Below are positions 10,919 through 22,860 of a stretch of 64,000 bases of DNA, in pieces; the stretch's first letter is position 1; each line of letters starts with the position of its first letter. The translations under genes and the position numbers were made by a program. The DNA comes from Cephalotus follicularis (lineage: Eukaryota; Streptophyta; Magnoliopsida; Oxalidales; Cephalotaceae): contig BDDD01000570.1 in NCBI GenBank assembly GCA_001972305.1, forward strand, positions 62,001 through 126,000, read 5' to 3'. A model generated the notes under the pieces. That model ran no database searches. It was not told where the DNA came from and saw only the letters and a program-made list of their open reading frames with translations.

Positions 10919-11975
10919 GACTTGGCTTGTCCTCAAGCAAACAAAACAGAAAGCTAAAACAAAACATAAAAGCAAAAGCTAAAACAAAAACAAAAAAACA
11001 GAAAGAGAAACCTAACTCACTTTCGTAGGAATCACGATTGCATTTAGCATATGCAACAAGCCGTTAAACCACTAGGTGACCCTAATGGAAGAGTTTTGTC
11101 TCGTGAGTGTTTTCCAAGCGAATAAACACACAAAATTCAGTTCATCAAAACTTTGAAAACAGGTAAAATGTATCTATACTCAAAAATTCATAGCCACCCC
11201 CATACTTGAATTTTATTATGTCGTTCCAAGTTCTAGAATCAAAACACATCTCAATTAAGGAGCTTTTAGTGAATTATTTTATTATTTTACCATTAACGAC
11301 CAATCAAGATATGCATTCAAAACAACATAAAATCCTACTTCGGAGTCAAACAAAAGAACTTTAGCACTTACATATATACATATATATTTTTTTTTTCTTT
11401 CTTTTTGCTTTCTTTTCATTGAACATATTATTCCACTCTTTTCCATCTGAAATGTCATGGATGGAGCAAACACCAGACACTCAAAGTACTAAGTAGCTTT
11501 AGATTTAACAATTTTCACATGAAAATTTTACCAACTTAAATTCGTGCAATATCTTAGCCTCCTAAGCTTTCTATAAGACCCATGTAGTGAGCTTTCGACC
11601 ACTTACTCTCAAACCAGTTGGCTTTAAGAAACTAGGTGTACTAAGGTTTAATTAATCAAATCAAATAGGCTACACACTAAGACTGAATTCAAAGAGGTAA
11701 AATAACTTCTTTTCTTTTTTTTTCTTTTTTTAATTATATATATATACATATATTCAAGAACATCAATTCCTTATCCTCCTACTCACTAAGATTTATAAAA
11801 CTTTTGAAAAACACACAATATTTGTTTATTTTTCTTTCATTTTTCTTTTTCATTATTGCACAAACTCCTACCTTGAGATGCATTCCTTTTCTTTTCCTTG
11901 AAAACAAAATTTTTATTATCTCCTATGGGGTTTTCTATTATTTCTTTTTAATGGGGTCGGGTTTACTAGATATGA
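10919..11975 (-). other. TE3 3' non-coding region
   Basis: About 1 kb between the end of the fused ORF and the LTR. It matches the corresponding regions of TE4 (+, 26160-27002 and 30832-30945) and TE15 (60890-62050), with shared phrases such as CTCTCAAACCAGTTGGCTTT and GAGATGTGTTTTGATTCTA. No coding frame is supported. It contains T-rich tracts at 11382-11412 and 11704-11736. Conservation of such a long non-coding 3' region is typical of Athila-like elements. Confidence 0.7.
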
Positions 11976-12917
11976 TCATGGAGGCTCAAAATACCGAGGC
12001 TCATGAAAGTCCATGGCCTCCTCCATCGATGCAGCTTGAAAATGTAAAAACTTTAGTGCTCGCTTCCTGTTTACTTCAAACGCGTCTCCAATACCTGTCT
12101 TAGCAAACTCAAAAATACCACGTGAATTCATATTTTGAAAAATATAAACATCATCCCAATAAGATTGCCACCAACAAAAACCACCAAGAGAACCATAAAA
12201 GTTAGAAAAATTTTCAACAGTAAAACAATCAAACCAATAGGATTTCGACCAGTAAAAACAATGAAGAGAACACGAATAATCACGGCCAACCAACCAATCA
12301 CACACATGGTCCATACGAATGCACACCCTCCATCCTATTTGATCTTTAGTAAAGGAAAAGTTATTTTCGAGGATGGTGTGAGGGTGGGATGGCGTGCTAA
12401 GTTTGTGAGTGAAATGAGATAAATTATCCCATTGAACATCCAATGTGGAATCAATGTCCCCATCGTCCAACCAACTTAGAATTTCTTTTTGCGTGACCTC
12501 CAATTCTTCAAACTCCCTCAAGCATTCCATGAAGTTGCTATCAAAATCAACGTAAAAGTATGTTTGGTCAGGCGTGACAATTTTGCGAGTGCAATGGGAT
12601 AGATGGCCCCATTCACAATCCAAAGTGGGCTCATTAATCTTATTTTCAAGCCACACTAACGCTTCCTCATTTTTCAGCCATGTTAACATATCCTTTTGGG
12701 TAGCTTCTGTTTTCTTGAATTCGCTCATGATGTCGCGATCAAAGTTTATGTTAAAATATGAGTCCATAGTATCAGGAATCGAGCGTATTACATAGACGTC
12801 ATCAGAGTCACTTTGATGCTTTCCCAGACGGAAAATGTTAAAGTCCATTGACGACTTTCCAAAACTCAACTTCATGAGACCATTTCGGAAATTTATTAAA
12901 GCATTACTCGTGGCCAA
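11976..12917 (-). CDS. TE3 fused ORF: protease end, linker, filler, integrase tail
   Basis: A 313-codon open frame. Residues 1-29 are the protease C-terminus (ATSNALINFRNGLMKLSFG). Residues about 30-195 are the acidic linker, with two related ~60-residue halves containing TQKxxLxWL and LSHxTxKLxTP. GWRVCI near 195 is the first conserved RT motif, but RT stops there. About 50 residues rich in Trp, Phe, Tyr and Cys follow. The frame then enters the integrase tail matching TE15 (GIFEF, EEAMD, ending YFEPP). RT, RNase H and the integrase core are therefore missing while the frame stays open. No enzyme activity is expected. It starts at an internal Met because the upstream protease frame is broken. 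Confidence 0.6.
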   Translation of the reverse strand: MATSNALINFRNGLMKLSFGKSSMDFNIFRLGKHQSDSDDVYVIRSIPDTMDSYFNINFDRDIMSEFKKTEATQKDMLTWLKNEEALVWLENKINEPTLDCEWGHLSHCTRKIVTPDQTYFYVDFDSNFMECLREFEELEVTQKEILSWLDDGDIDSTLDVQWDNLSHFTHKLSTPSHPHTILENNFSFTKDQIGWRVCIRMDHVCDWLVGRDYSCSLHCFYWSKSYWFDCFTVENFSNFYGSLGGFCWWQSYWDDVYIFQNMNSRGIFEFAKTGIGDAFEVNRKRALKFLHFQAASMEEAMDFHEPRYFEPP

Positions 12918-13392
12918 AAATGGTCTACTGAGGATGACTGGGATTTGATCGTTTATATTTGCAACAGGTTGGGTATCTAATACGACAAAGTCGATAGGTT
13001 AGAAAAATTCGCCAATCTTAATTAACACATCCTCAATTTTCTCCCTTGGTACTTTCACCGACCTATCAGCTAATTGCAAAGTCGTGTTGGTCGTGCGCAA
13101 CTCTCCTAAACTTAGTTGCTCAAAAATAGAAGAGCAACAAATTCACACTTGCTCCTAAATCAAGCAAAGCATGTTCGATTTTGGTGTTACCACTCAAACA
13201 AGAGATTTTCGGGCAGCCAGGATCTTTGTACTTTGGAATCTTTGGTTGCGAAATGATTGCAGTGATATTGGCTGCCAAGAAAGCCTTTTTAGGAGTCTGA
13301 AGGATCCTGTTTTTCGTGCATAAGTCTTTTAAGACTTTTGCTTAAGAGGGCACCTGCTCAATAGCTTCTATCAATGGAATATTGACTTGAAC
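12918..13392 (-). pseudogene. TE3 protease remnant
   Basis: The active-site segment HALLDLGASVNLL is readable near 13160-13200. It is followed by a frameshift and stops, and then frame-shifted pieces of the flap and ILG(R)PF region. The intact counterpart is in TE13 at 54845-55639. The DLG (rather than DSG/DTG) active-site triad is shared by TE3, TE4 and TE13, so it is a family trait. Confidence 0.7.
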
Positions 13393-15125
13393 TTATTTAA
13401 ATGTATTGATGATCTTTTCCATCACTGGGGCTTTCGCATTTTGCAATCTCTTCAGAAAAGGAACTGGGGGATCAAATGAACGCTTGGGTATTTCCATTAA
13501 TTGTTCCTTTTTCTCTTTTTCTTTCTCTTCCCTAACTTTTTCTTGCGCATTTAAATTTGTTGGTTGCGCAAAGGAGTCAACCAACTGTTCTTTTGATTTG
13601 TCATGCGCGGAGGACTCAACCAATTGCTCGCTCAAATTTTCTGTTTGATCCCCTGGTTGGTACCTACTTCCACTCCGTAGGGCAAATGCTTTATCGGATG
13701 GTCCAGAAGAAGAGGAGCATTGCGGATTAGATATTGGTTGGATGCGAGCGGGCTGAATCATATTCATCATAGGATTTGGTTCAGGTTGGGAAGGCATCTT
13801 CCCTTTTTCTCTTGCATGCACCGTAGATGCTAGCTGAGAGATTTGCTTTTCTATGTTGTGCTGACTAGTCATCATAGTGCTCAGGAGAATCTCCAAGCTC
13901 TTTTCTAAAGAGGAAATCCTAGATGTATCTTCCCTTTGGTTCAACAATCGGGGTGATTGCTGATTTTGGAATTGGTTTTGTGGGAAGGAAGGGCGAATTT
14001 CGTTTTGCGGGAACCTTTGAAATGTTTGCTATGGTGCAGACTGGCTAGAAAAGTTTGAAGGTTGTCCCGAAAAGTGTGAAGGTGGGGCACCAACGCTAGA
14101 AGGCTGCCCAGAAAAGGTGGACGGTCGACCATGAAAATTTGGTGGTCCTCTTTGATTGTACTCTTGACTCCACTAGAAATTTGGATAATTTCTCCAACCT
14201 GGGTTGTAAGTGTTACTATACGGATTGTATTGGTTTATTGCGAACACATTTTCATGAGTATATTGATTTTCAACGTAGCTTTGGCATTCTTCGATCACAT
14301 GACTTGGTGACTGGTATCAAGACAGCATAGGGACGCTTTGATTTACGTGATTAGCTTGCTCGGTTCCCCTAAGCAACAACTCTATTCTCTTGAAGCGGCT
14401 ATCTAACTGTGCCTCGAGTGCAACTGCTCCTTCTACAAAATACCCTTTATTTGGCAATGCTATTTCAGAAACTTGAGTGGACTCCCACTACCTAGTTCGC
14501 TCACCCAATTCTAAAAGGAAATTCCAAGCCTCGTTTTCATCCGTGTATGAGGTGAACCCATCAGGACACATGATTCGACCAATTGCTTGGTCTGGAAGTC
14601 GATCCCTTCGTAGATGATTTGGCATAAATGCCACCTGTTTAAACCATGATGAGGACACTCTAAGATGAGGTCTTTGAAATGTTCTATACATCTAGAGAAT
14701 GATTCATTGGGTCTTTGGCGAAACTGAAAAATGTCGTTCCTAAGCTTATTGGTTTTATGAAGAGGATAGAATTTCTTAAGGAACGAGACAGTGAACTGTT
14801 CCCAAGTGGAGATGGAATTAGTTTGGAGCCTGTAGAGCCACTTCTTAGCACTATCTTTAAGAGCAAAATTGATGGATCGCAACTTGATATCATCGTCAGA
14901 TAGTTGCTGAAGTTTCATGAGGGCACATACCTCCTTGAACTCGCGAAGGAAGAGATATGCATCCTCATTGGGTACACCATGAAAGTGCGGGAGCATGCTA
15001 ATGAACTGTGATTTTAACGCAGAATTGTTCCCGTTAGGTGCAGGAAACAGGATGCTGGATGGTTGCGTTGTCCTAGCGGGGTAGAATCTATCGCGAAGAG
15101 CTTGAATTGGGCGTGCGTCCGCCAT
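13393..15125 (-). pseudogene. TE3 gag, broken
   Basis: Begins at MADARPIQAL (15125), followed by the Athila-type capsid with AKKWLYRL, FLKKFYP and FSRCIEHFKDLI. A frame change near 14520-14690 is followed by YTDENEAWNFLLELGERTR, stops, then NPYSNTYNPGWRN. The last part (13947-13393) is a Gln/Ser/Glu-rich tail ending in EKIINTFK. The zinc-knuckle site has lost its first Cys pair: the TE13 version reads CSWCQSPNHVFEEC, but here there is a stop in that place. Gag normally packages RNA; this copy is damaged in at least three places. Confidence 0.8.
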
Positions 15126-15730
15126 TGGTGTTATTGGGTGGTTAATTATTTTTAACGATTATTGTGACCACGCACCCAATCAGGCATACAGTAAATGAAA
15201 CACTAACGAATGCAAGAACACAAACTTAAAGCACAGAAGAAAACCTAAGGTTAGCTAACGGAAAATGTTAATGAACACTGAACACAAAGCAAAGCAGAAA
15301 ATTAAAACTAATTAAACTAAGTTAGAAATTGTTAAAGATTATGAAATGAAGTTAGAATTTTGTTTAAGGTTATGATGCATCCTAATTAAACTAAGTTAGA
15401 ATTGTTAGAAAAATCATAAAAAATAAAAAAATAAACATAAAAAAATTAATAATAATAATAAATAAACAGATAAATAATAATAATAAAATAAATACTACTA
15501 TTTCAAAACAAAACGGAAAACAGACAAAACACTAACAAAACGCACAAACGGGGAATTAATAACTAACGCAAAACACATATTAAAACAGAAAATACTAAAT
15601 TAAGTTAACTAACATAAATTAAAGCAGAACACACAACGTTAAAGCAAACCAGTTTTTGTTTTTTGTGAATTAAATCTAAAATAAATACTACGAATCAGTT
15701 AAATAAATTAAAATTAATTTAAAACTTATT
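15126..15730 (-). other. TE3 leader region
   Basis: About 600 bp of A-rich DNA between the PBS and the gag start, with AATAATAATAA-like runs near 15450-15485. No open frame or RNA gene is supported. Confidence 0.6.
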
Positions 15731-15743
15731 TCCAACGGCGCCA
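15731..15743 (-). other. TE3 primer binding site (tRNA-Asp type)
   Basis: On the minus strand, TGGCGCCGTTGGA follows the end of the 5' LTR after a six-base spacer. Athila-class elements use tRNA-Asp with TGGCGCCGTTGCC; the last positions differ here. Confidence 0.8.
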
Positions 15744-15749
15744 AAAACT

Positions 15750-17384
15750 TGTTCACTTAAAAAGAATGTTTTAAATTTATAGCGACAAGTGCACGGATCG
15801 TGCAGTAATGGGTCGAACACTAGGAAACAAGTTAAACTAATTATAATCTATTCAACCTAGGCGAAGTATACCAAATTTGAGATAAACTATCAAAAATTAC
15901 TCCTAATAATGTAAAAAAAAATAAAACAATTGAAAATACGCAGGAAATAAATAAAATAAAATAACAGACTAAAATAATTGAAAATAACAGAAAATAACAT
16001 GTACAAATTAAAACTAATCAAAACAATAAATAAAACCAAAGAAAATATATAATGAAAAATCAGTTTTAGGGTATAGAAACACACCATAGATTGTATTGAA
16101 CAATTCACTTTAATTAAACGATCATACCTTGATAACCAACGGTAGCTAGGTCGATACGGAGTGCGACTGTGATGACAAATCGTATTAGTAGTCATGCTAG
16201 GTCTATACGGAGTGTGGATTTTAATCAGACAAACCGTATGAGTAGTCATGATAGGTTTATACGGAGTGTGTTCGACGTGATAAACCGTATGAGTAAACTC
16301 CATTGATCGCGTTAAAAACCATCCATTTAGCAACTTTCATATTCACCGAGAAGATGTTTGTGGATTTTAATCAGACAGACAAAGTGTGTGTGAAGATAGA
16401 AAATTGAAGAACAAATAAAATAGTCAAGGATTTTTATTGATGGAATTGAAACAATGACAATTTAGGCTTTATTCTAACCCAAAAACCTTAGGAAACTAGC
16501 TACAAAATATTAAGAAAACTAAACTAAAAATTGGAGAGAAAATAAAGAAGAAAAGACTTCAGCAGCGTGCTACTGTGCCGCTCTCTACTCTACTGCCTCT
16601 TTACAATATATATGTACTGCCCACTAAAAACCTATAGCTAATGCAATCAAAGCCGACAAATCTATTTTTTTTTCTCTTTCTTTGGTGCATGTGGAAAATT
16701 GCTTCATTACATGGGATGAGTGCTGACTTGAGGAATCATGGCGCATGTTGACGTGTTGCATGCATGAAATGGGAGGCAAATTATTCAATGTCGGACATGG
16801 GACACGGCTTGGGCTTGTATGCATGGCCTTCTGGTGCATGTATTGTTGCATCTCGAATTGCGGCTTGATGACGTGGGCTGAAGAATGCTGCTTGTATGAG
16901 CATGGGCTTTGGCATTGCAGATGTCATGGATGCATGCGGGGCGCTTGATGGTGCGCATGGACACTGAATTGAAGACTGCGTGCGACGAAGAATAGTGCAT
17001 ATGGAGATGACGTCATGATGACATCAACACTTCAAATGATTCAATGTTGGTTTTCTTACAATATCTCTTTATCAGAGTTTCAGAATAAATCGGCCCAAGA
17101 ACTAAAAGTACTCTAAATAATTTTATGAACAAAATGAGCCCAATATTTAATATTTTCTGTGCCTTATATTTTGACTTCTCTTGCTTAAGTGTGTGCACTC
17201 TTTAAGCGATCATTGACTTCAAACCACAGTAACTCGAAAATTAGCGTTTTAGCTTCATTTTCTCTTATTCCTCAACAATAAACATAATACCTGAAAATCA
17301 AATAAACACAACCACAGTAGTCTATTCCAAGCATAAAAATATCTTTAATATATCATTAAAAATAACACATTTTTATGCTAAACA
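15750..17384 (-). repeat. TE3 5' LTR
   Basis: 1635 bp, the same ends as the left LTR. It carries about three 54-bp units at 16145-16300, TATA-like CATATATATT near 16605-16616, and RY words at 16690-16985. Differences from the partner are visible every few tens of bases. Confidence 0.9.
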
Positions 17385-17389
17385 GTCTC
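17385..17389. repeat. TE3 target-site duplication, right
   Basis: GTCTC directly after the LTR end GCTAAACA, matching 9111-9115. Confidence 0.9.
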
Positions 17390-17531
17390 TCTCTCTCTCC
17401 CTCTCTTTCGTTATTCCTGGGCGCTAAGAATGCGCCTAAAACGCGCCTGGCGCTTTCTAGCGCCTTGCATGCATTTTCTCCCTTTTTATATTATTATTAT
17501 TATCATCATCATCATTATTCGGGGCAATACA
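17390..17531 (-). repeat. TE2 LTR, promoter end
   Basis: Right-hand continuation of the LTR split by TE3. On the minus strand it contains TATAAAAAGGG at 17481-17490, followed by a GA-rich leader that continues across the TE3 site into 9115. The proposed start TGTATTGCCCCG (17531) resembles TGTAAGCCCCGAG of TE8. A short ATT/ATC microsatellite lies at 17487-17518. Confidence 0.5.
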
Positions 17532-17871
17532 TCAGAGATCTGGCGAGTTGGCCGGAATCCGGCAGTGGCTCCGGTGATAGGCAGCTGCTATTGTAAGCTC
17601 GTAGCGGCAAAGTGGTGGAGCCTTCAACGTTGGTATGGTTCCTATTCATTTCTATTTAATGTTACCGAAATAGTTTTGGTTTAGTGGATGTATGTTTGAC
17701 TATATTACCAGTTCGATTGAATATTAAACGGAGATCCTTCGCATATTGATTATGGTAGTAAGATGTCAGTGTGAACCTTGATTTGCAGTCTTGGTGTTTT
17801 GAAAAATTTAAATTATACACACTAGCATCCTAGACCCAAAATCGACCCGGAACCTTCCAGGTTTCCCAGCA
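17532..17871 (+). repeat. LTR 3' end on + strand
   Basis: Assigned only because it ends in CCCAGCA directly before a perfect tRNA-Met PBS. Its own TG start is not identified, and it does not match the TE4 3' LTR. It may be a fragment of an independent gypsy or copia element. Confidence 0.4.
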
Positions 17872-17872
17872 G

Positions 17873-17884
17873 TGGTATCAGAGC
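17873..17884 (+). other. Primer binding site, initiator tRNA-Met type
   Basis: TGGTATCAGAGC, complementary to the 3' end of plant initiator tRNA-Met, one base after the LTR end CA. Athila-like elements normally use tRNA-Asp, so it probably does not belong to TE4. Confidence 0.75.
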
Positions 17885-18558
17885 GATCCGTTTTAATTTC
17901 AATTGGACTTTAATTTCGGTTTTGGTGGCTATTTTGGAATGATTAAAGTACTTGAAATTCTAGTTTAATTCCCCTCCTTTGGTTGTTTTATAAAATTAAA
18001 TTTTTTTTCTTAATCCAAGGGAAAAATAGGTTTTAATTAATCTAGAGGAAGGTTTACTGGAATATCAGCGGACTTGTTGGAATTATTTCGATTGGTCAAT
18101 GGAAATGTAAATTGCTTGTGTTTATTTAAAGTCTGTAGTGGATGTAGATTTTAAATGTCTTATGCATGATGGTAAGCTATGGCATTGGACCTAGATTCTG
18201 ATTTCTTTTGTGGATGGTTTAATTTTCTTTACTATCTTGTGCTTTATTTGGTCTGTAATAAGGTTTCCTCTGTGCACCATTATTCCTTATTTCTTTAATT
18301 CTCTCTCCCTCTAATTTGTATTCTATTCTTTATTTTTTAAATGTATTTGGAAATTTCATTTTGTAAAGAAAGAAGAAAGGAATGACAAAGGAGCTTGAAG
18401 CGGAAGATCAAGGACATTGCAAGACCAAGTGAAGCCATGTATGCATGGTGCATTTTGTAATACAGTAGTTTTGAATAGTTCACCTAGGAGACCGAGTGAT
18501 CACATTGGCTCGTGTGATCTCTCATAGATTTAATCCCTAACCAGCCATTTTTATTTCT
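17885..18558 (+). other. Leader-like non-coding stretch
   Basis: T-rich sequence without a supported reading frame. It is an untranslated leader of the element with the tRNA-Met PBS and/or of TE4. The junction between them was not located. Confidence 0.4.
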
Positions 18559-18696
18559 ATGTGGAACATAGGTTGCATGAGATGGATGTTTTCTTTTTGC
18601 AAACAATCCAAACATGTCAAGCATAATAAGCTGTTTCAAATGGATTGGAAGATAAAATCAATAAGAACTCTGGCTGGCATTAGAGCGAATAACAGA

Positions 18697-20136
18697 ATGG
18701 GTCATAATAATGATACGCCTCCAAGACGACCCTTAAGTGAACACTTTACGCCAGGTGCATATACAACTGCTTCATATATTAGGGTGCATGCTATCCAAGC
18801 AGCTCAATATGAGATCAAGTCTAGTATTATACAGATGTTACCATCCTTTTATGGACTTGCCGCAGAGGAATCGTGTAAGAATTTGGATGAATTCATTGAG
18901 ATCTGTTCCACGTTTAAAATTCAGAACTTGTCGGAGGATACCCCCAAGCTGATTTTATTTCCATTCTCATTAAAGGATAGAGCTAAACAATGGCTCCATT
19001 CCTTAGACTCTGTGACAATCACCACATGGGCACAATTACAGCATGAGTTCCTTAAGAAACATTTTCCCATAGGTCGGACCAACCAAATTCGGTGAGCTCT
19101 CACTAGCTTCTCACAGCAAGATGGTGAGCAGTTCCATGAGTCATGGGAAATATTAATGGACCTCATAAGAAAATGCCCCCATCTTGCCGTACCTAAATGG
19201 CAGTTAGTCCAATGCTTCTATGATGGACTGACTGCACAAAATAGACAGATGGTGGATGCTTCTTGTGGAGGCACATTTATGCACAAAAGTGAATACAAGA
19301 CCTGGAAATTGTTTGACTCCCTCAGTGAGAACTCGTTGCATCATTTATCATCCAGAGTAGAGTCCTCTGCAATGAGTACTCAGAAGAAAGGAGGTATATA
19401 TGTGGTTAGACAATTTGAGACTATCAAAGCCAAAGTGGACATTCTATCCCAGAAGTTAGATTAAGTGATAACTATAGGGATGCTTCCTACAAAATCTACT
19501 CAGAATTCTATTGCACAAAAGGCTTGCGCCTTATGCGATAGCCCAACACATTATATGAGTGATTGCCCGCTTGTTGTGGAATATCCAGAATTTATTCAAG
19601 AACAAGCACAAGTAGTGCGAGGATTCCCTAGACCGGGGAATGATCCGTTCTCCAACACGTATAACCCGGGATGGAGGAATCACCCCAATTTTGGATGGAA
19701 GTAGCCCAATACCTGTCACAATCCCCCTTATAGGAAAAATAATTCCCTTCCTTATCAGAATGCCTATAGGGATGTGCACCAATCTAATCTTCCACCTCAA
19801 GTTCCTATGGTAACTGAAGATAAAATGGATAAGGTACTATTAGCTTTGGACGGGATCAACAAGAATGGCCAGAAATATGATCAGATCCTTCACTCCCATA
19901 CCCAATCCATCTCTAAGTTTGAAACTCAAATAAGACAGCTAGCTGATATCATTAGGAAGAGAGAAGAAGGCCACCTACCTAGTCAAGTGTTAGGCAATCC
20001 TAAAAATCAGTCTGGACATCGCTCCCGCTTAGAACAAGCCCAAGAAATTATGACTTTGAGAAGTGGGAGGGTAATCAGAGAACCACACGTAACTGTTTCA
20101 AATCATGATCTGATTCACGATACGAGTCTTGCATAG
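18697..20136 (+). pseudogene. TE4 gag
   Basis: The likely start is the Met at 18697 (MGHNNDTPPRRPLSEHF), although the frame is open from 18559. The capsid region has IIQMLPSFYGL, LKDRAKQWLHSL and FLKKHFPIGRTNQIR. A TGA at 19093 breaks the frame. It resumes with DLIRKCPHLAVPKWQLVQCF and, after a TAA at about 19462, the zinc knuckle CALCDSPTHYMSDC and the family tail FSNTYNPGWRNHPNFGWK. A Gln-rich region with ITTLRSGR-like EIMTLRSGR follows to 20136. Gag would form particles and bind RNA. Confidence 0.8.
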
Positions 20137-20493
20137 AGAATGTCCTCGAAGAGTGGTGAGAAAGAGGCCATTAGCAAATCTAACTCGGAAGTCACTATAG
20201 CCTCTATGCATAAAGAGAGTGAACACAAGGGGAAGGAAAAGGGCATTACTCTTGTTTCACGTAAAGCACATTTTCCTGAGTGTTTTAGATGTCCGTCTTT
20301 TGTTCCTCTGTTTGATAAAAAGGTGGGAAGGATGGAAGAGATCATGGAACTGTTTTAGCATGTCCAAATCAACCTTCCCCTCCTAGATGCGATACAACAA
20401 GTGCCAACGTATGCCAAGTTCCTAAAGGACTTATGAACCATGAAGCCTAAGTTGAAAACTAATATTCTAAAAACTGTCCATCTAATAGGGTAG

Positions 20494-21117
20494 GTGAATG
20501 CAGTGCTTTCAAACAAGCTGCCACCTAAACTAAAAGACCCCAGGGCTCCTCTAATATCTTGTAAGATTGGAAATTTACAAATAGAGAGAGCACTCCTAGA
20601 TTTAGGGGCCATCGTTAACATCCTCCCCAGCTTAGTTTATGACCATTTTGAGTTTGGAGAATTGAAACCCACTGAGGTGACTCTTCAACTTGCTAATAGA
20701 TCTCTAAAAATTCCAAAGGGATTCATTGAAGATGTTTTAGCGAAAGTAGACGAGCTCTATTTTCTAGTGTATTTCCTTGTGCTCGATTTGGAAACCCCTT
20801 TGAATGGGAAGCCACAATCGATTATCTTAGGTCATCCTTTCTTAGCCACAGCAAATGCTTGCATAAACTATCGATCTGGAGCCATGGACATATCCTTTGG
20901 TAAAAAGAAGTTGAGACTAAACATCTTCAATGCAGCCCTACGACCTCAGGGTGAGGAGGATTGTTTTGCCATAGATATGATAGATGAGGTGGTATCCGAG
21001 TGTGCACCCAAGACACTTGCAAATAACTCCTTACAGCAATATTTGAGCATCTTTGGTGACAATTGTGATATAGACACTGTTGAGATTAATTCCCTATTGG
21101 ATTTTCCCATCTATTAA
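20494..21117 (+). pseudogene. TE4 protease domain
   Basis: 207 open codons: PPKLKDPRAPLISCKIGNLQ leads to the active site ALLDLGAIVNILPS. The LQLANRSLKIPKG strand, VLDLETPLNGKPQSIILGHP (flap and ILGxPF region) and CINYRSGAMDISFG follow. In the family the enzyme cleaves gag-pol. Ala/Ile at the ASV position is a drift from the sister copies (DLGASVN). The frame is open here but separated from gag by stops at 20134 and 20357. Confidence 0.75.
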
Positions 21118-21141
21118 AATCTCCCTTCATGGACATATAAA

Positions 21142-22860
21142 TTGGAGCCATTACCTCCTCTGGCAAAGTCACCGATGCTGAATTCCATAGAATCTCCCCC
21201 TGTTTTAGACAGAAAGTCCTTACCCGACTCTTTGAAGTATGCTTACTTGGGGCCGAATGAAACACTCCCTATCATTATTGCCTTGAGTTTGACTATTGAT
21301 CAGGAAGACAAGGTATTGGCAGTTCTAAATGATCACAAAGTAGCTATTGGGTGGTCAGTGGCAGATCAGAAAGGCATAAGCCCATCTATCTGTATGGATC
21401 AGTTTTTCTGTGAATATGGTGCTAAACCTTTCAGGGATGCACAACAAAAATTGAATCCAAACATGTGCGAAGTTGTCAATAATGAGATTGTGAAGTGGTT
21501 AGATGCTGGCATTATTTACCCCATCTCTGACAGCAAATGGCTTAGTACCACTCAGGTAGAACCAAAGAAGTCAGGCATTACTGTAGTGGAGAATGAGCAG
21601 GGTGACAAGATCCCTACTCATACACTGACTTGTTGGCGAGTATGTATCGATTATAGAAAACTTAATTTTTTCACTCACAAGGATCACTTTCCACTTCCAT
21701 TCATTGCTCAGATCCTTGAGAAGTTGTCCGGCAATAGCTACTTTAGCTTTTTAGATGGCTACTCAGGATATAACAAAGTAAGTGTATGCCCAGAGGACCA
21801 AGAGAAAACAAAATTTACATGCCCTCATGTCACATTCGCTTTCTGACGAATGCCCTTTGGATTATGTAACGACCCTGACACTTTCCAGCGTTGCATGCTC
21901 GCTATATTCTCTGTTATGGTAGGGGAGTTCCTCGAGATTTCTATGGATGATTTCTCTATCTTCGGAGCATCCTTTGATGATGTCCTCCTTAAGCTGGAAA
22001 AGGTTCTAAAGTGTTGTAAGGAGACAAATCTGGTTTTGAGTTAGGAGAAGAACCATTTTATGGTTAAAGAAGGCATTGTTCTTGGACACACTCTCTCCTC
22101 CCGTGGGATTGAGGTTGATAAAGCAAAAGTTGAATTAATCAAGAAACTCCCTCCTCCCTCTTCTGCTCGGCAATTCAGATCCTTTCTTGGCCATGCCGGA
22201 TTCTACAGGCGATTAATTAAGGACTTTAGTACCATTTCTAGACCCCTATGCAACCTACTTGTCAAGAATGTACCATTTGTCTTTGATGATGCCTGCCTCC
22301 ATTCTTTTCAGGCCTTGAAAGATTCATTGTCTACTGCACCTATTATCCAGCCCCCGAATTGGTCGTTGCCTTTTTAAATTATGCGCGATGGATCAGATTA
22401 TGCAGTCGGGGCTATTTTAGGATAGAAGGTAGACAAGAAACTAGTTGTCATTTACTATGATAGTAAGACTTTTTCAGAGCCTTAATCTAAATACACCATG
22501 GCTGAAAAAGAATTGTTAGCAGTAGTGTTTGCTCTAGAAAAGTTTCGCTCATATCTCCTAGGATCCAAGGTTGTGGTCTATACGGATCATTATGCCCTCA
22601 AGCACGTCCTTTCCAAAAAGGACACAAAACCTAGACTTATTCGATGGATTATGCTATTGCAGGAATTTGACTTAGATATCCATGATAGGAAATGTTCTGA
22701 GAATGTCATAGCTGATCATCCGTCCAGAATCCTAGTTGAGTCGCCCCCATCCACAAAATTAGTTAGAGATTCATTCCCTGATGAAATCTTTTTGCAGTTT
22801 CCCATAAGCCCTCTCCGTGGTATGCGCATATAGTGAATTACTTGGATATTGGGAAACTTC
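21142..22860 (+). pseudogene. TE4 reverse transcriptase and RNase H
   Basis: The RT start is GISPSICMDQFFCEYGAKPF. It continues to CWRVCIDYRKLNFFTHKDHF (near 21630-21690), FSFLDGYSGYNKV, then MPFGLCNDPDTFQRCM after a TGA at 21844. The catalytic motif is ISMDDFSIFG (Asp pair near 21946). FRSFLGHAGFYRRLIKDFS marks the connection. RNase H follows: MRDGSDYAVGAILG, MAEKELLAVVFALEKF, VVYTDHYALKHVL, and IADHPSRI (usually ADHLSR). Stops at 22042, 22375 and 22422 interrupt it. Known role: cDNA synthesis and RNA removal; not functional as read. Confidence 0.85.

Larger units (their letters stand above)
9116..17384 (-). mobile_element. TE3: internally deleted Athila-like gypsy element
   Basis: Two direct LTRs (9116-10902, 15750-17384), GTCTC duplications, a tRNA-Asp-type PBS and a polypurine tract define a complete insertion on the minus strand. 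Gag and protease remnants are present, but RT, RNase H and the integrase core are absent. The protease-to-RT linker is joined to the integrase tail. It could move only with enzymes supplied by relatives such as TE4 or TE15. Confidence 0.9.

Noticed and set aside
12135..12422. 95-codon + ORF
   Set aside because: Antisense shadow of the TE3 fused ORF and its filler; no independent evidence.
15890..16333. 147-codon minus ORF
   Set aside because: Same LTR repeat in the partner LTR; not conserved as a protein.
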